Source of the DNA: JAFGBI01 sp964480725
GTDB lineage: Bacteria; Myxococcota_A; Polyangia; Polyangiales; Polyangiaceae
NCBI GenBank assembly: GCA_964480725.1
Contig: CAYZQO010000016.1
Location: 1 to 64,000 of the forward strand
Direction of reading: 5' to 3'
DNA length: 64,000 nucleotides
The position numbers were made by a program, and so were the translations under genes. The notes under the pieces were generated by a model. It worked only from the letters and a program-made list of their open reading frames with translations, ran no database searches and had not been told where the DNA came from. Positions within the stretch are counted from its first letter, which is position 1. Each line of letters starts with the position of its first letter. Below, piece after piece: positions 1 through 8,389 of the stretch.

Positions 1-1503
1 GCGATGAAGGCCTCCATGCGTCACCAGGCCACGGCGCTCGCGGCCCACGAGCCACTGCGGCGCGCGGCTGCAGCTCGGGACGGGGCCGCGGCGCGGCGCG
101 AGCTCGTGGCGTTGTTCCCACGCGCCGAGGGGTTGGTGTCGCTCGCCGTCGTGCTGGACGACGACGTCGAACTCGCGCGCGTCGACCGCGGCCGACCGCT
201 CGATGCGAGCCGCGAGAACGCGCTCACCGTGACCCGTGCCCTGACCGGAGACCCGATCGCTGCGCTGGCAGCCGACCGCGCCGCTGCGGAGGGCGCCGAG
301 CCCGCCGAGGCCGGGTCCGACGACGAGATCGGTCCCCCCGCCGGCCCCACCCTGGTCGCCGTCTTCGCGGCGGATCGGGCCCGCTTCGACGAGCGAGACG
401 GGATGAGCGGCTTCGTCGACACCTACCGCCACATCGAGCGTCGCCGTGCCGCCGACGAGCAGACCTACGTGCTCGTCTTCGCGCTGCTGCTCTTCCTCAC
501 GGTGGCCGCCGCGGTCGGGGTCGGCAGCGCCGTGGCGCGGGGCATCGTCGTGCACGTGCGGCGCCTCGATGCGGCGACACGGCGGGTCGCCGCGGGCGAC
601 CTCGCCGTGCGGGTGCCGGAGACGGGGCCGACCGAGCTCGCCGGGCTCGCGCGCGCCTTCAACCGCATGCTCGACGAGGTCGAGGCGAGCCGCGCGCGGG
701 TCGAGTACCTGCAGCGGGTCGCGTCCTGGCAGGAGATGGCGCGGCGCCTGGCCCACGAGATCAAGAACCCGCTGACCCCGATCCAGCTCGCCGTGCAGGA
801 GGTCCACCGCCGCTACCCGGGCGACGACCCCGGCTACCGCGGCCTGCTCCGGGAAACGCGGGAGATGGTCGAGGCGGAGGTCCACACCCTGCACCGCCTG
901 GTCACAGAGTTCTCCGATTTTGCCCGCCTGCCCCACCCGGCGCTCAAGGCGGGCGATCTCCGGGCCTTCGTCCGCGAGCAGCAGGAGCGGCTGCAGCGGA
1001 TCGCCGCGGGCGGCGAGGAGGCGGCCGCGACGACACAGATCACGGTGATGGTCGAGGTCCCAAAGGACCCGGCGCTGGCGAGCTTCGACGCGGAGATGCT
1101 CGGTCGCGTGCTGATCAACCTGGTGGTCAACGCGCGGCAGGCGATGGAGCTCGGGGGGCGGGAGCACGGCCGGATCACCCTCACCCTGCAGCGCGATCAC
1201 GATCATCACCAGCTCGACGTGGACGACGACGGTCCGGGCGTCCCGGAGGACCTCCGGGATACGGTCTTCGACCCTTACGTGACCACCAAGACGGCCGGAA
1301 CCGGGCTCGGGCTGGCCATCGTGAAGAAGATCGTCGTCGAGCACGGAGGGTCGATCGTCATCTTGGCGAGCCCCACCGGGGGCGCGCGCGTGCGCCTCCG
1401 CCTCCCGGTCACAGGGACCGCCGCCGCCACCGCCGCGACCGAGTGGCGGCCGCCGCCGCCGTCCCGCCCGCACCATGAGCGACCCCTCGAAACCCTCCCG
1501 TGA
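1..1503 (+). CDS. Sensor histidine kinase (NtrY-like), 5' end outside window
   Basis: The frame is open to the left edge, so the true start and probably a first membrane helix lie upstream. Counting from the first ATG at 4, the protein shows a membrane helix at about residues 155-178, a HAMP linker at 180-232, the H-box RLAHEIKNPLTP with phospho-acceptor His251, an N-box (INLVVNARQAM) near 370-380, and glycine-rich ATP-lid motifs (DDGPGVP, GTGLGLAIVKK). The H-box is typical of NtrY-type kinases. It should autophosphorylate and pass phosphate to a response regulator, which is not in this window. The 3' end overlaps the next gene by 29 nt, suggesting co-transcription. The signal sensed is unknown. 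Confidence 0.9.
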   Translation, partial: AMKASMRHQATALAAHEPLRRAAAARDGAAARRELVALFPRAEGLVSLAVVLDDDVELARVDRGRPLDASRENALTVTRALTGDPIAALAADRAAAEGAEPAEAGSDDEIGPPAGPTLVAVFAADRARFDERDGMSGFVDTYRHIERRRAADEQTYVLVFALLLFLTVAAAVGVGSAVARGIVVHVRRLDAATRRVAAGDLAVRVPETGPTELAGLARAFNRMLDEVEASRARVEYLQRVASWQEMARRLAHEIKNPLTPIQLAVQEVHRRYPGDDPGYRGLLRETREMVEAEVHTLHRLVTEFSDFARLPHPALKAGDLRAFVREQQERLQRIAAGGEEAAATTQITVMVEVPKDPALASFDAEMLGRVLINLVVNARQAMELGGREHGRITLTLQRDHDHHQLDVDDDGPGVPEDLRDTVFDPYVTTKTAGTGLGLAIVKKIVVEHGGSIVILASPTGGARVRLRLPVTGTAAATAATEWRPPPPSRPHHERPLETLP

Positions 1504-2032
1504 CCGGCGCCTCGCCTGGGCGGCGACCGGCGTCCTGATCGGCGGCGCGCTCTTGGCCCTGCTGGCGCTTGGACCGCTGCCGAGGCGGACCGGTGCGCCG
1601 CTGCTGGGCTCACCGGCTCCCGACTTCGCCCTCCCGGTCGTCCACGGCGGCCCGGCGGGGAATCGGGTGCGGCTCTCGGAGCTCCGGGGGCGGGTCGTCG
1701 TCCTCGATTTCTATGCGAGTTGGTGCGTCCCCTGTCGCGAGGCGGCCGCGACGATCCAAGCCACGGCCGCGAACCACCCGCGCGACGCCGTCATCATCCT
1801 CGGCGTCGCCACCGCGGACGCCGCGGACCCCGCGGCCGGCTTCGCCGCCGAGCACGCCCCCGACGCGGTCGCGGTGCACGACGCCGACGGGGAGGTGGCC
1901 CTGAGCTTCGGGGCGGACGACCTGCCGACGCTGGTGGTCGTGGACCGCGGGGGGATCGTGGTCGCGGTTGAGCATGGGGTGGTTTCCCGGCGACGGCTCG
2001 AACGATTGATCGCCGCGGCGCTCTCCGGCTAG
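1475..2032 (+). CDS. TlpA/ResA-type thioredoxin-like protein
   Basis: This 185-residue protein has an N-terminal membrane anchor (about residues 11-33) and then a thioredoxin fold of the TlpA/ResA kind: APDFALPVVHG, then YASWCVPCREA with the redox pair Cys84 and Cys87. A cis-Pro loop is visible near DDLPTLVVVD. Such proteins are tethered outside the cytoplasmic membrane and reduce disulphides, for example in cytochrome c maturation or envelope thiol repair. The ATG at 1475 lies inside the kinase gene, so the two are probably translationally linked. No cytochrome genes are nearby, so the substrate is unknown. Confidence 0.88.
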   Translation: MSDPSKPSRDRRLAWAATGVLIGGALLALLALGPLPRRTGAPLLGSPAPDFALPVVHGGPAGNRVRLSELRGRVVVLDFYASWCVPCREAAATIQATAANHPRDAVIILGVATADAADPAAGFAAEHAPDAVAVHDADGEVALSFGADDLPTLVVVDRGGIVVAVEHGVVSRRRLERLIAAALSG

Positions 2033-2064
2033 AACCGGGTGCGCTCGGCGCTGAAGGCCCCCCG

Positions 2065-2883
2065 ATGCAGCTCTCGTTCATCGAAGCCATGACCCTCGGG
2101 GCGCTGCAGGGGCTCACGGAGTTTCTGCCCGTCTCCAGCGATGGGCACCTGGCCCTCGCCCAGCTCCTCTTCGACGTCGAGGACGGCGGCCTCCCGCTCA
2201 ACGTGCTGCTCCACGCGGGCACGCTGCTGGCCACTCTCCTCGTGCTCCGCGCGCGGGTGGGCCAGGCCCTCCTCGCCGGCGGCCGTGGGCTCGCGCGGCC
2301 ACGCCAGCTCACGGCCTCGATCGCGGGGCGCGACGCCCTCGTCGTCGCCTTGGCAACGCTGCCCACGGGCGTCATCGGCCTGCTGCTCCGCGATCCGGTC
2401 GCGCGGTGGACAGCGTCGCCGCTCGCCGTGGGCCTGGGGTTCTTGCTGACGACGGCCGCGCTGACCTCCACCCGCTGGGCGGCATCGGGCGACGACGAGG
2501 TGCCCTCCTGGGGCGTCGCGCTGCTGCTCGGCGTCGTCCAGGGGCTCGCCGTGCTCCCCGGGGTGTCGCGCAGCGGGCTCACCATCGCGGTGGCGCTCTG
2601 GGCCGGCGTGCGCCCCGCGCGTGCCTTCGAGCTCTCGATGCTGATCTCGCTCCCCGCGATCGCCGGCGCGGTGCTGCTGGAGGTCCCGGCGCTGCTCAAC
2701 GCCGGCTTCGACCCAGTGACCGGGGTCGTCGGCGCGGGGACGGCCTTCGCCGTGGGGCTGATCGCGCTGGGGCTCCTGCGCGGCAGCGTGGTCCGCGGTC
2801 ATTTTCCGCTCTTCGCGCTATGGACGCTGCCGCTCGCGGTCGCGACCCTGGCCATGGCGCGCGCCTGGCCGGGTGGGGGCTAG
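2065..2883 (+). CDS. uppP: Undecaprenyl-diphosphatase UppP (BacA family)
   Basis: The product (272 aa) is a polytopic membrane protein with both BacA/UppP signatures: the N-terminal QGLTEFLPVSSDGH block with the conserved Glu and Ser, and the second-half LPGVSRSGLT block. It removes a phosphate from undecaprenyl diphosphate so the lipid carrier for peptidoglycan and O-antigen can be reused. Length is normal for the family. It starts 32 nt after the thioredoxin-like gene and precedes a GDP-mannose synthesis gene, fitting an envelope-polysaccharide neighbourhood. The ATG at 2065 sits just ahead of the conserved first block. Confidence 0.95.
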   Translation: MQLSFIEAMTLGALQGLTEFLPVSSDGHLALAQLLFDVEDGGLPLNVLLHAGTLLATLLVLRARVGQALLAGGRGLARPRQLTASIAGRDALVVALATLPTGVIGLLLRDPVARWTASPLAVGLGFLLTTAALTSTRWAASGDDEVPSWGVALLLGVVQGLAVLPGVSRSGLTIAVALWAGVRPARAFELSMLISLPAIAGAVLLEVPALLNAGFDPVTGVVGAGTAFAVGLIALGLLRGSVVRGHFPLFALWTLPLAVATLAMARAWPGGG

Positions 2884-2978
2884 ACCGAGCGCCACTCCCG
2901 AGCGCCGGGGGCGGCAGCACGACCGGCGAAGCTCGGGCGGGGATCCCCCCGCCGCGTGGCCGTGGTATCGGAGGCTTC

Positions 2979-4070
2979 ATGCGGCACGTTCACGCGGTCA
3001 TTCTGGCCGGAGGCAGCGGCACCCGCTTCTGGCCGGCCTCCCGCCGACTGCGCCCCAAGCAACTCCTGTGCATCGGCCCCGATCCGGACACGAGCCTCAT
3101 CGCAGCCACGGTCCGGCGCATCGAGCCGCTCTGCCCGCCGGAGCGGATCGTGATCGCCACCGGCGAGCACCTGGTGGCGGCGACGCGCGCCGCCCTGCCC
3201 CAGCTCGGGGCCGCGACCTTTCTCGGGGAGCCGGCCGCGCGCAACACGGCAGCGTGCATCGGATGGGCGACCTCCCTCATCCGCCGCCGCGACCCCGACG
3301 CCGTCGTGATGGTGCTGCCGAGCGATCATCACGTCGGCGACGAGCCCGAATTTCGCCGGGTTGCCGCGCTGGCGATCGACACCGCCGCCGACGGACCCAT
3401 CACAACGGTGGGCCTTCGCCCCACGCGGCCGGAGACGGGGTACGGGTACCTGGAGGTCGGTGACGCGATGGCAGCCGGCGTGCACCGCGTCCTGCGCTTC
3501 GTCGAGAAGCCCGACCGCGTGCTTGCCGAGGAGTACGTGGCGTCGGGCCGCTTCCTGTGGAACGGCGGCATGTTCTTCTTCCGTGCCGCGACCCTGCTCG
3601 ATGCGATCGCCGCGCACCTGCCGGCGCTTTCCGACGGACTCGCGCGCATCGAGGCCGCGGCCGCGGTGGGGCCCGACGCCGAGGCGGCGACCACCCAAGC
3701 GGTGTTCGCGGCGCTGCCGTCGGTGAGCATCGATCATGGCGTGATGGAACACGCGGCGCCCCTCGCGGTCGTGCCCGGAGCGTTCGGCTGGAGCGACCTC
3801 GGGAGCTGGGAGAGCGCCTGGGAGCTCGGCCGCCAGGACGCCGACGGCAACGTCCTCGCGCCGTCGGCGATCGCCCTCGACGCTCACCGCAACCTGGTGG
3901 AGGACCTGCGCACGACCGGCGGGCGGCGGGTGCTGGTGGCGATCGGGGTGGACGACCTCTGCATCGTCGAAACCGACGACGCCCTGCTCGTCATTCCGCG
4001 CAGCCGCGCGCAGGACGTGCGCCTCGCCGTGGAGCACCTGCGCGCGCAGGGCGACGACGATCTCTTGTAG
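2979..4070 (+). CDS. manC: Mannose-1-phosphate guanylyltransferase
   Basis: This nucleotidyltransferase of 363 aa begins MRHVHAVILAGGSGTRFWPASR, the GxGTRxxP pyrophosphorylase signature. It continues with PKQLL, the RNTAACI segment, the LPSDHH metal-binding segment, RFVEKP, and WNGGMFFF. It makes GDP-mannose from GTP and mannose-1-phosphate, a precursor for polysaccharides. It is the short form: the C-terminal isomerase/cupin domain of bifunctional ManC is absent. The ATG at 2979 was chosen because the signature starts immediately there; the open frame upstream to 2406 overlaps uppP and is not coding. It converges on plsC with a gap of 12 nt. Confidence 0.93.
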   Translation: MRHVHAVILAGGSGTRFWPASRRLRPKQLLCIGPDPDTSLIAATVRRIEPLCPPERIVIATGEHLVAATRAALPQLGAATFLGEPAARNTAACIGWATSLIRRRDPDAVVMVLPSDHHVGDEPEFRRVAALAIDTAADGPITTVGLRPTRPETGYGYLEVGDAMAAGVHRVLRFVEKPDRVLAEEYVASGRFLWNGGMFFFRAATLLDAIAAHLPALSDGLARIEAAAAVGPDAEAATTQAVFAALPSVSIDHGVMEHAAPLAVVPGAFGWSDLGSWESAWELGRQDADGNVLAPSAIALDAHRNLVEDLRTTGGRRVLVAIGVDDLCIVETDDALLVIPRSRAQDVRLAVEHLRAQGDDDLL

Positions 4071-4082
4071 AGTGCCGCGCCG

Positions 4083-4877
4083 TCATGGCGCCCCACCCGC
4101 TGACGGGGGCGGAGCCACCGCGGAGGGTGACAAGTCGAGCGGCTGCTGGTCGGGGGGTAACCGCTCCCGGAAAACGCGGGACACCGCCGCGACGTACTCG
4201 TCCAGCCGCTCCCTTGACCAGTCGTCAGTGGGGATCGGCGCGGTGATCTCGACTCGCACGCGAGCCCCCTCGCGGATCCGGAAGCCCCCGACGCGCCAGG
4301 CCCGGTGCGCCCCCGAGACGACGATGGGCACGATCGGAAGCCGCGTCTGCAGCGCGAGGTGCGCAAAGCCCTTCTTGAGCGGCAGCAGGCGCCCGGTCCG
4401 CGAGCGCGTACCCTCAGGCCAGATGGCCACGGACAGCCCGTGATCCTGAAGGAACCGCGCCTGCGCGGCCATCGCCGCGACCGCGCGCGGTCGGTCGCCG
4501 CGATCGATGCGCAGGCTCCCCGAGAGGGCATAGACGAGCCCCACCAGCGGCACCCAGAGGATCTCCTTCTTCGCGACCGCCGTGGTCCCAAATGGGGTGA
4601 GCCACATCGCGAGCAGGACGTCGAGCAGCGAGGTGTGGTTGATGACGAAGATCGCGGGCTTCACGGCGAGGAGGCGCTCCCTCCCCCGGATCTCGACCTC
4701 GACCCCGCTGAGCTTCACGCAGAGCCAACCGACCGTCTTCGCCCAGGCGCTGATCACGATCACGCGCGCCCGACGGCTCGGTGAGAGGACGAGCAAGACC
4801 GGAACCACCGGCACGCAGAGCGCCCCGACACCGAGCAGGCCGGCGACGACGCGGAGGACGTTGAGGGCGAGCGCCAC
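4083..4877 (-). CDS. plsC: 1-acyl-sn-glycerol-3-phosphate acyltransferase (PlsC family)
   Basis: The 264-aa product has a hydrophobic N-terminus (about residues 5-32), the acyltransferase HX4D motif in NHTSLLD, and the second block WPEGTRSR followed by PLKKGF. Together these mark PlsC, which adds the second acyl chain to lysophosphatidic acid at the cytoplasmic membrane to give phosphatidic acid. The start is a GTG at 4877; no in-frame ATG fits. The C-terminal 25 residues are Pro/Ala-rich and probably disordered. Other members of the family acylate different lipids, so the exact substrate is inferred. Confidence 0.92.
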   Translation of the reverse strand: MALALNVLRVVAGLLGVGALCVPVVPVLLVLSPSRRARVIVISAWAKTVGWLCVKLSGVEVEIRGRERLLAVKPAIFVINHTSLLDVLLAMWLTPFGTTAVAKKEILWVPLVGLVYALSGSLRIDRGDRPRAVAAMAAQARFLQDHGLSVAIWPEGTRSRTGRLLPLKKGFAHLALQTRLPIVPIVVSGAHRAWRVGGFRIREGARVRVEITAPIPTDDWSRERLDEYVAAVSRVFRERLPPDQQPLDLSPSAVAPPPSAGGAP

Positions 4878-4925
4878 GCCCCCCCATGCTAGCCAGAACC
4901 TCGACCTCCCGCCGACGAGGCTCGC

Positions 4926-7070
4926 TCACCGTCGACGACGTGAGGCCGCGGCGCCGCCACCACGAGCGGGCGGGCGCGTGGAGCGCCGCTTGCCCGCGGA
5001 AGCGTTCGCCCCGTCAACGGCCGCCGGGACGCGGGTGGAGGCCGGTCCCCCGGCGCCGTTCTTGCCCGCCACCGCCGTCAACCGGTGGATCTCGTCGCGC
5101 AGCCGAGCGGCGTCCTCGAACCGCAGGCTCTCGGCCGCAACAAACATCTGCTGGCGCAGCGCCTCGATCTGGTCGTTCAGGTCGAGGGGCCGCGGCGCGG
5201 CCCGCGGGGCCTGGGACCGCGGGCGTTCCGCCCCCCCCGAGCGCGGCACCGCGTAGTAGTCGGTGTTGCCGCTCGCCGGGTTGATGTCGAGGATGGCCCG
5301 GCGGATCGTCTCCGGCGTGATCCCGTGCGCAGCGTTGTAGGCAGTCTGCTTCTCGCGGCGCCGGTTGGTCTCGCCGATCGCCTCGGCCATCGCAGCCGTC
5401 GTCCGGTCCGCGTACATGATCACCTGACCGCGCGCGTTCCGGGCCGCCCGTCCGATGGTCTGGATGAGGGAGCGGGCGCTGCGCAAGAACCCTTCCTTGT
5501 CGGCGTCGAGGATCGCGACCAGGCTCACCTCGGGCAGATCGAGGCCCTCGCGCAGCAGGTTGATCCCGACCAGCACGTCGTACTCGCCCGCCCGCAGGTC
5601 CCGCAGCAGATCCATGCGCTCCAGCGTCTCCACGTCCGAGTGGAGGTAGCGGACGCGGACGCCCAGCTCGGCATAGTAGTCGGTGAGGTCCTCGGCCATG
5701 CGCTTGGTCAGCGTGGTCACCAGGACCCGCTCGTCCCGCGCCACCCGCGTCCGGATCTCCCCGAGCAAGTCGTCCACCTGCCCATTGACCCCCCGGACGA
5801 TGATCTCCGGATCGAGGAGCCCGGTGGGACGGATGACCTGCTCGACGACGTCCCCGCCGCACGATTTCAGCTCGTAGTCGCCCGGGGTGGCCGACACGAA
5901 GATGACGTGCTGCATGTACTGCTCGAACTCCTCAAACTTCAGCGGCCGGTTGTCGAGTGCGCTCGGAAGACGGAATCCGAACTCGACCAGCGTCTCCTTG
6001 CGAGCGCGGTCCCCGCGGTACATGGCGCCGATCTGCGGGATGGTCTGGTGCGACTCGTCGATGACCAGGAGGAACCCCTCGGGGAAGTAGTCGACCAGCG
6101 TCGGCGGGGGCGCGCCGGGGTCCCGCTGCGACAGGTGCCGGGAGTAATTCTCGATCCCCTGCACGAACCCCATCTGCTCGAGCATCTCCAGATCGTAGCT
6201 GGTGCGCTGGGCGAGCCGCTGCTTCTCGAGGAAACGCCCCTCGCGATCGAAGTAGTCGAGCCGGTCGCGGAGCTCCTCGCGGATGGATTCGATGGCGCGC
6301 TGCAGTTGCTGCCGCGGGGTGACATAGTGGGAGCCGGGGTAGACGGCGTAACGATCGATCGACTCGAGCACTCGCCCGCGGACCGGATCCACGGCGCTGA
6401 TCTGCTCCACCTCGTCCCCGAAGAACTCCACCCGGACGGCGGTAGACTCCTCGTACACGGGGAAGATCTCCACCACGTCGCCGCGCACCCGAAAGGTGCC
6501 ACGGTGGAAGTCGACGTCGTTTCGCTCGTACTGGATGTCCACCAGCCGCCGGAGCAACTCGTCGCGCCGCAGTTCCTCGCCGCGCACGATCTCGATGAGC
6601 AGCCCCTGGTACGTCTCCGCCGAGCCGATCCCGTAGATGCAGCTCACGCTGGCGACGATGATGACGTCCGAGCGCGAGAGCAGCGCGTGCGTCGCCGCAT
6701 GACGCATGCGATCGATCTGCTCGTTGATGATGGCGTCCTTCTCGATGAAGGTATCCGTCGTGGGGATGTACGCCTCGGGCTGGTAGTAGTCGTAGTAGCT
6801 GACGAAGTAGTGAACGGCGGCGTCCGGGAAGAGGTCCCGCATCTCCGCGTAGAGCTGGGCCGCCAGGGTCTTGTTGGGGGCGATGATCAGCGTCGGTTGC
6901 CCGTAACGCTGGATGACGTTCGCGATGGTGAACGTCTTGCCACTGCCGGTGATGCCGAGGAGCGTCTGGTGTCGCCGCTTCGTCTCCACGGCGCGCACCA
7001 GACGCTCGATCGCCTGCGGCTGATCGCCCTTCGCCTGGAAGTCGCTCCGGATGGTGAACTCCGCGCGCAT
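4926..7070 (-). CDS. uvrB: Excinuclease ABC subunit B (UvrB)
   Basis: UvrB of 714 aa. Visible are the N-terminal FQAKGDQPQAI, Walker A GITGSGKT at 39-46, the DNA-clamping beta-hairpin region (YYDYYQPEAYIP), the DESH helicase motif, QTIGRAARN, and a C-terminal UVR domain (FEDAARLRDEI) followed by a Ser/Arg-rich tail. UvrB receives damaged DNA from UvrA and recruits UvrC in nucleotide excision repair. The start was set at the ATG at 7070 because the conserved MRAEFTIRSDF begins there; 29 extra codons are open upstream. It lies downstream of rpsI on the same strand, with a 159-nt gap. Confidence 0.97.
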   Translation of the reverse strand: MRAEFTIRSDFQAKGDQPQAIERLVRAVETKRRHQTLLGITGSGKTFTIANVIQRYGQPTLIIAPNKTLAAQLYAEMRDLFPDAAVHYFVSYYDYYQPEAYIPTTDTFIEKDAIINEQIDRMRHAATHALLSRSDVIIVASVSCIYGIGSAETYQGLLIEIVRGEELRRDELLRRLVDIQYERNDVDFHRGTFRVRGDVVEIFPVYEESTAVRVEFFGDEVEQISAVDPVRGRVLESIDRYAVYPGSHYVTPRQQLQRAIESIREELRDRLDYFDREGRFLEKQRLAQRTSYDLEMLEQMGFVQGIENYSRHLSQRDPGAPPPTLVDYFPEGFLLVIDESHQTIPQIGAMYRGDRARKETLVEFGFRLPSALDNRPLKFEEFEQYMQHVIFVSATPGDYELKSCGGDVVEQVIRPTGLLDPEIIVRGVNGQVDDLLGEIRTRVARDERVLVTTLTKRMAEDLTDYYAELGVRVRYLHSDVETLERMDLLRDLRAGEYDVLVGINLLREGLDLPEVSLVAILDADKEGFLRSARSLIQTIGRAARNARGQVIMYADRTTAAMAEAIGETNRRREKQTAYNAAHGITPETIRRAILDINPASGNTDYYAVPRSGGAERPRSQAPRAAPRPLDLNDQIEALRQQMFVAAESLRFEDAARLRDEIHRLTAVAGKNGAGGPASTRVPAAVDGANASAGKRRSTRPPARGGGAAASRRRR

Positions 7071-7229
7071 GGACGGAACAGCATCGTCCACGGCCCGGGG
7101 TCGCGCAAGCGACGGTCCGGCGCCGCGACGAGTCGATCGACGCGACCTCCCACGCACCCGGGAGGACGCACCGATCCGATCCCGCGCCGCTGCGACGGGG
7201 TGACGAAGGACGCGACCGAGCCTCGGCGG

Positions 7230-7655
7230 CTAGCGCTTCGAGAACTGGAAACGCTTGCGTGCGCCGGGGCGACCGTACTTCTTGCGCTCCTTCTGGCGCG
7301 CGTCGCGCGTCAGGAAGCCCGCCCGCTTCAGCGTCTTGCGGCGCTCGATGTCGGCAGAGGCGAGCGCTCGCGCGATGCCGTGCCGCATCGCCTCGGCCTG
7401 CGCGCTGTGCCCGCCACCGGCGACCGTGGCCTTGACGTCGTACTTGTCCACCGACTCGAGCAGATCGAGCGACTGGCGCACGATCATCCGGGACGTCTCG
7501 CGCTCGAAGTACTCGTCGACCGGGCGATCGTTGACCACGATGGTCCCCGTCCCCGGCGCCACCCAGACGCGGGCGACGGCGGTCTTGCGCTTGCCGGTCG
7601 CGTAGATGGGGCCACCGATCGGGGCCGGGCTGGACGAAGTGGACGGTTCGGTCAT
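7230..7655 (-). CDS. rpsI: 30S ribosomal protein S9
   Basis: This protein of 141 aa has a short Ser/Pro-rich leader and then the S9 core: YATGKRKTAVARVW, GGGHSAQAEAMRHGIARAL, and the invariant C-terminal tail ending KRFQFSKR, whose last residues contact tRNA in the P site. The ATG at 7655 gives the usual distance to the GKRKTAVARV block. It follows rplM on the same strand with a 67-nt gap, the conserved rplM-rpsI operon order in bacteria, and should be expressed from the promoter at 8211-8239. Confidence 0.97.
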   Translation of the reverse strand: MTEPSTSSSPAPIGGPIYATGKRKTAVARVWVAPGTGTIVVNDRPVDEYFERETSRMIVRQSLDLLESVDKYDVKATVAGGGHSAQAEAMRHGIARALASADIERRKTLKRAGFLTRDARQKERKKYGRPGARKRFQFSKR

Positions 7656-7722
7656 GGCAAGGTTCACCGGGTTCTCGGTCGAGCCGGGCAACGACGGGCG
7701 GCGTCGCGCTCGGCCACGAGCG

Positions 7723-8157
7723 TCAGATCTGGAGGGGGGACGGCTTCTGCGCGTCGTGCGGGTGCTTCGCCGCGCCGTACACCTTGAGCTTGGCGAGGAG
7801 CTTGCGACCGAGCGGGGTGTGCGGAAGCATTCCCTTGACCGCCAGCTCGATGGGGACCGCGGGGCGTCGGCGCACGAGGCGGTCGAAGGGCTCACCCTTG
7901 ATCCCGCCCGGGTACCCCGTGTGCCGGTAATAGATGTGCGACGCCGGCTTCGACCCGGTGAGCTTCACCTTGTCGGCGTTGACGACGATCACGAAGTCCC
8001 CGGTGTCGACGTGCGGCGTGAACTCCGCCTTGTGCTTTCCGCGCAGGACCGTGGCGATCCGGCTCGCCAAGCGCCCGAGCGGCTGGTTCGTCGCGTCGAC
8101 GACCCACCAGGTGCGGTTCGGCAGCGCCTCCGCTGGTTTGGCCATGTACGTTCGCAT
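7723..8157 (-). CDS. rplM: 50S ribosomal protein L13
   Basis: L13 of 144 aa begins MRTYMAKPAE and contains WVVDATNQPLGRLAS, DFVIVVNADKVKLTG, YYRHTGYPGG and the C-terminal MLPHTPLGRKLLAKLKVY block, all characteristic of the family. It is an early-assembly protein of the large subunit. It leads the rplM-rpsI operon. A well-formed sigma70-type promoter lies upstream, and the leader can form a small GC-rich hairpin (8179-8193), discussed separately. Confidence 0.97.
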   Translation of the reverse strand: MRTYMAKPAEALPNRTWWVVDATNQPLGRLASRIATVLRGKHKAEFTPHVDTGDFVIVVNADKVKLTGSKPASHIYYRHTGYPGGIKGEPFDRLVRRRPAVPIELAVKGMLPHTPLGRKLLAKLKVYGAAKHPHDAQKPSPLQI

Positions 8158-8178
8158 CGCAGGCGTCTCTCGCGTTGG

Positions 8179-8193
8179 CGGGTCAGGGACCCG
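8179..8193 (-). other. Hairpin in rplM leader
   Basis: A perfect 6-bp stem (CGGGTC / GACCCG) with a 3-nt loop lies in the predicted rplM 5' leader, between the promoter and the start codon. Autoregulatory leaders are known for L13-S9 operons in other phyla. Whether this hairpin binds L13 cannot be judged from one sequence. Confidence 0.35.
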
Positions 8194-8210
8194 GAGGGAA
8201 AAGGGCGGCT

Positions 8211-8239
8211 TTACTAGCCCCGTCCCGCCACACCGTCAA
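8211..8239 (-). promoter_or_regulatory. Sigma70-type promoter of rplM-rpsI
   Basis: On the minus strand, TTGACG (8239-8234) and TAGTAA (8216-8211) are separated by exactly 17 nt. The match to TTGACA/TATAAT is good and stands out in GC-rich DNA. Transcription would begin near 8204, giving a leader of about 45 nt before rplM. Position and orientation agree with the operon. Confidence 0.75.
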
Positions 8240-8389
8240 CCCACCCGCTCCAATGCCGTCGCGACTCGCGCCGGGAGTACAGGCCCGTTGGCCGATTTCG
8301 AGCGGGGACCTCGAGCGGGCGGCCGTTCCTGCGTCCGCCCCCGGTGAGCTTCATCGTGGCCGCCGGGGGCTGTAGAGTCCGATCGTCCC

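Noticed and set aside
2406..2978. Extended N-terminus for the mannose-1-phosphate guanylyltransferase
   Set aside because: It overlaps uppP out of frame and has no family-like sequence; the enzyme signature begins at 2979.
5085..7787. 900-codon open frame on the plus strand
   Set aside because: It is antisense to uvrB and rpsI, both unmistakable by motif; the translation has no family-like features and is a GC-rich shadow.
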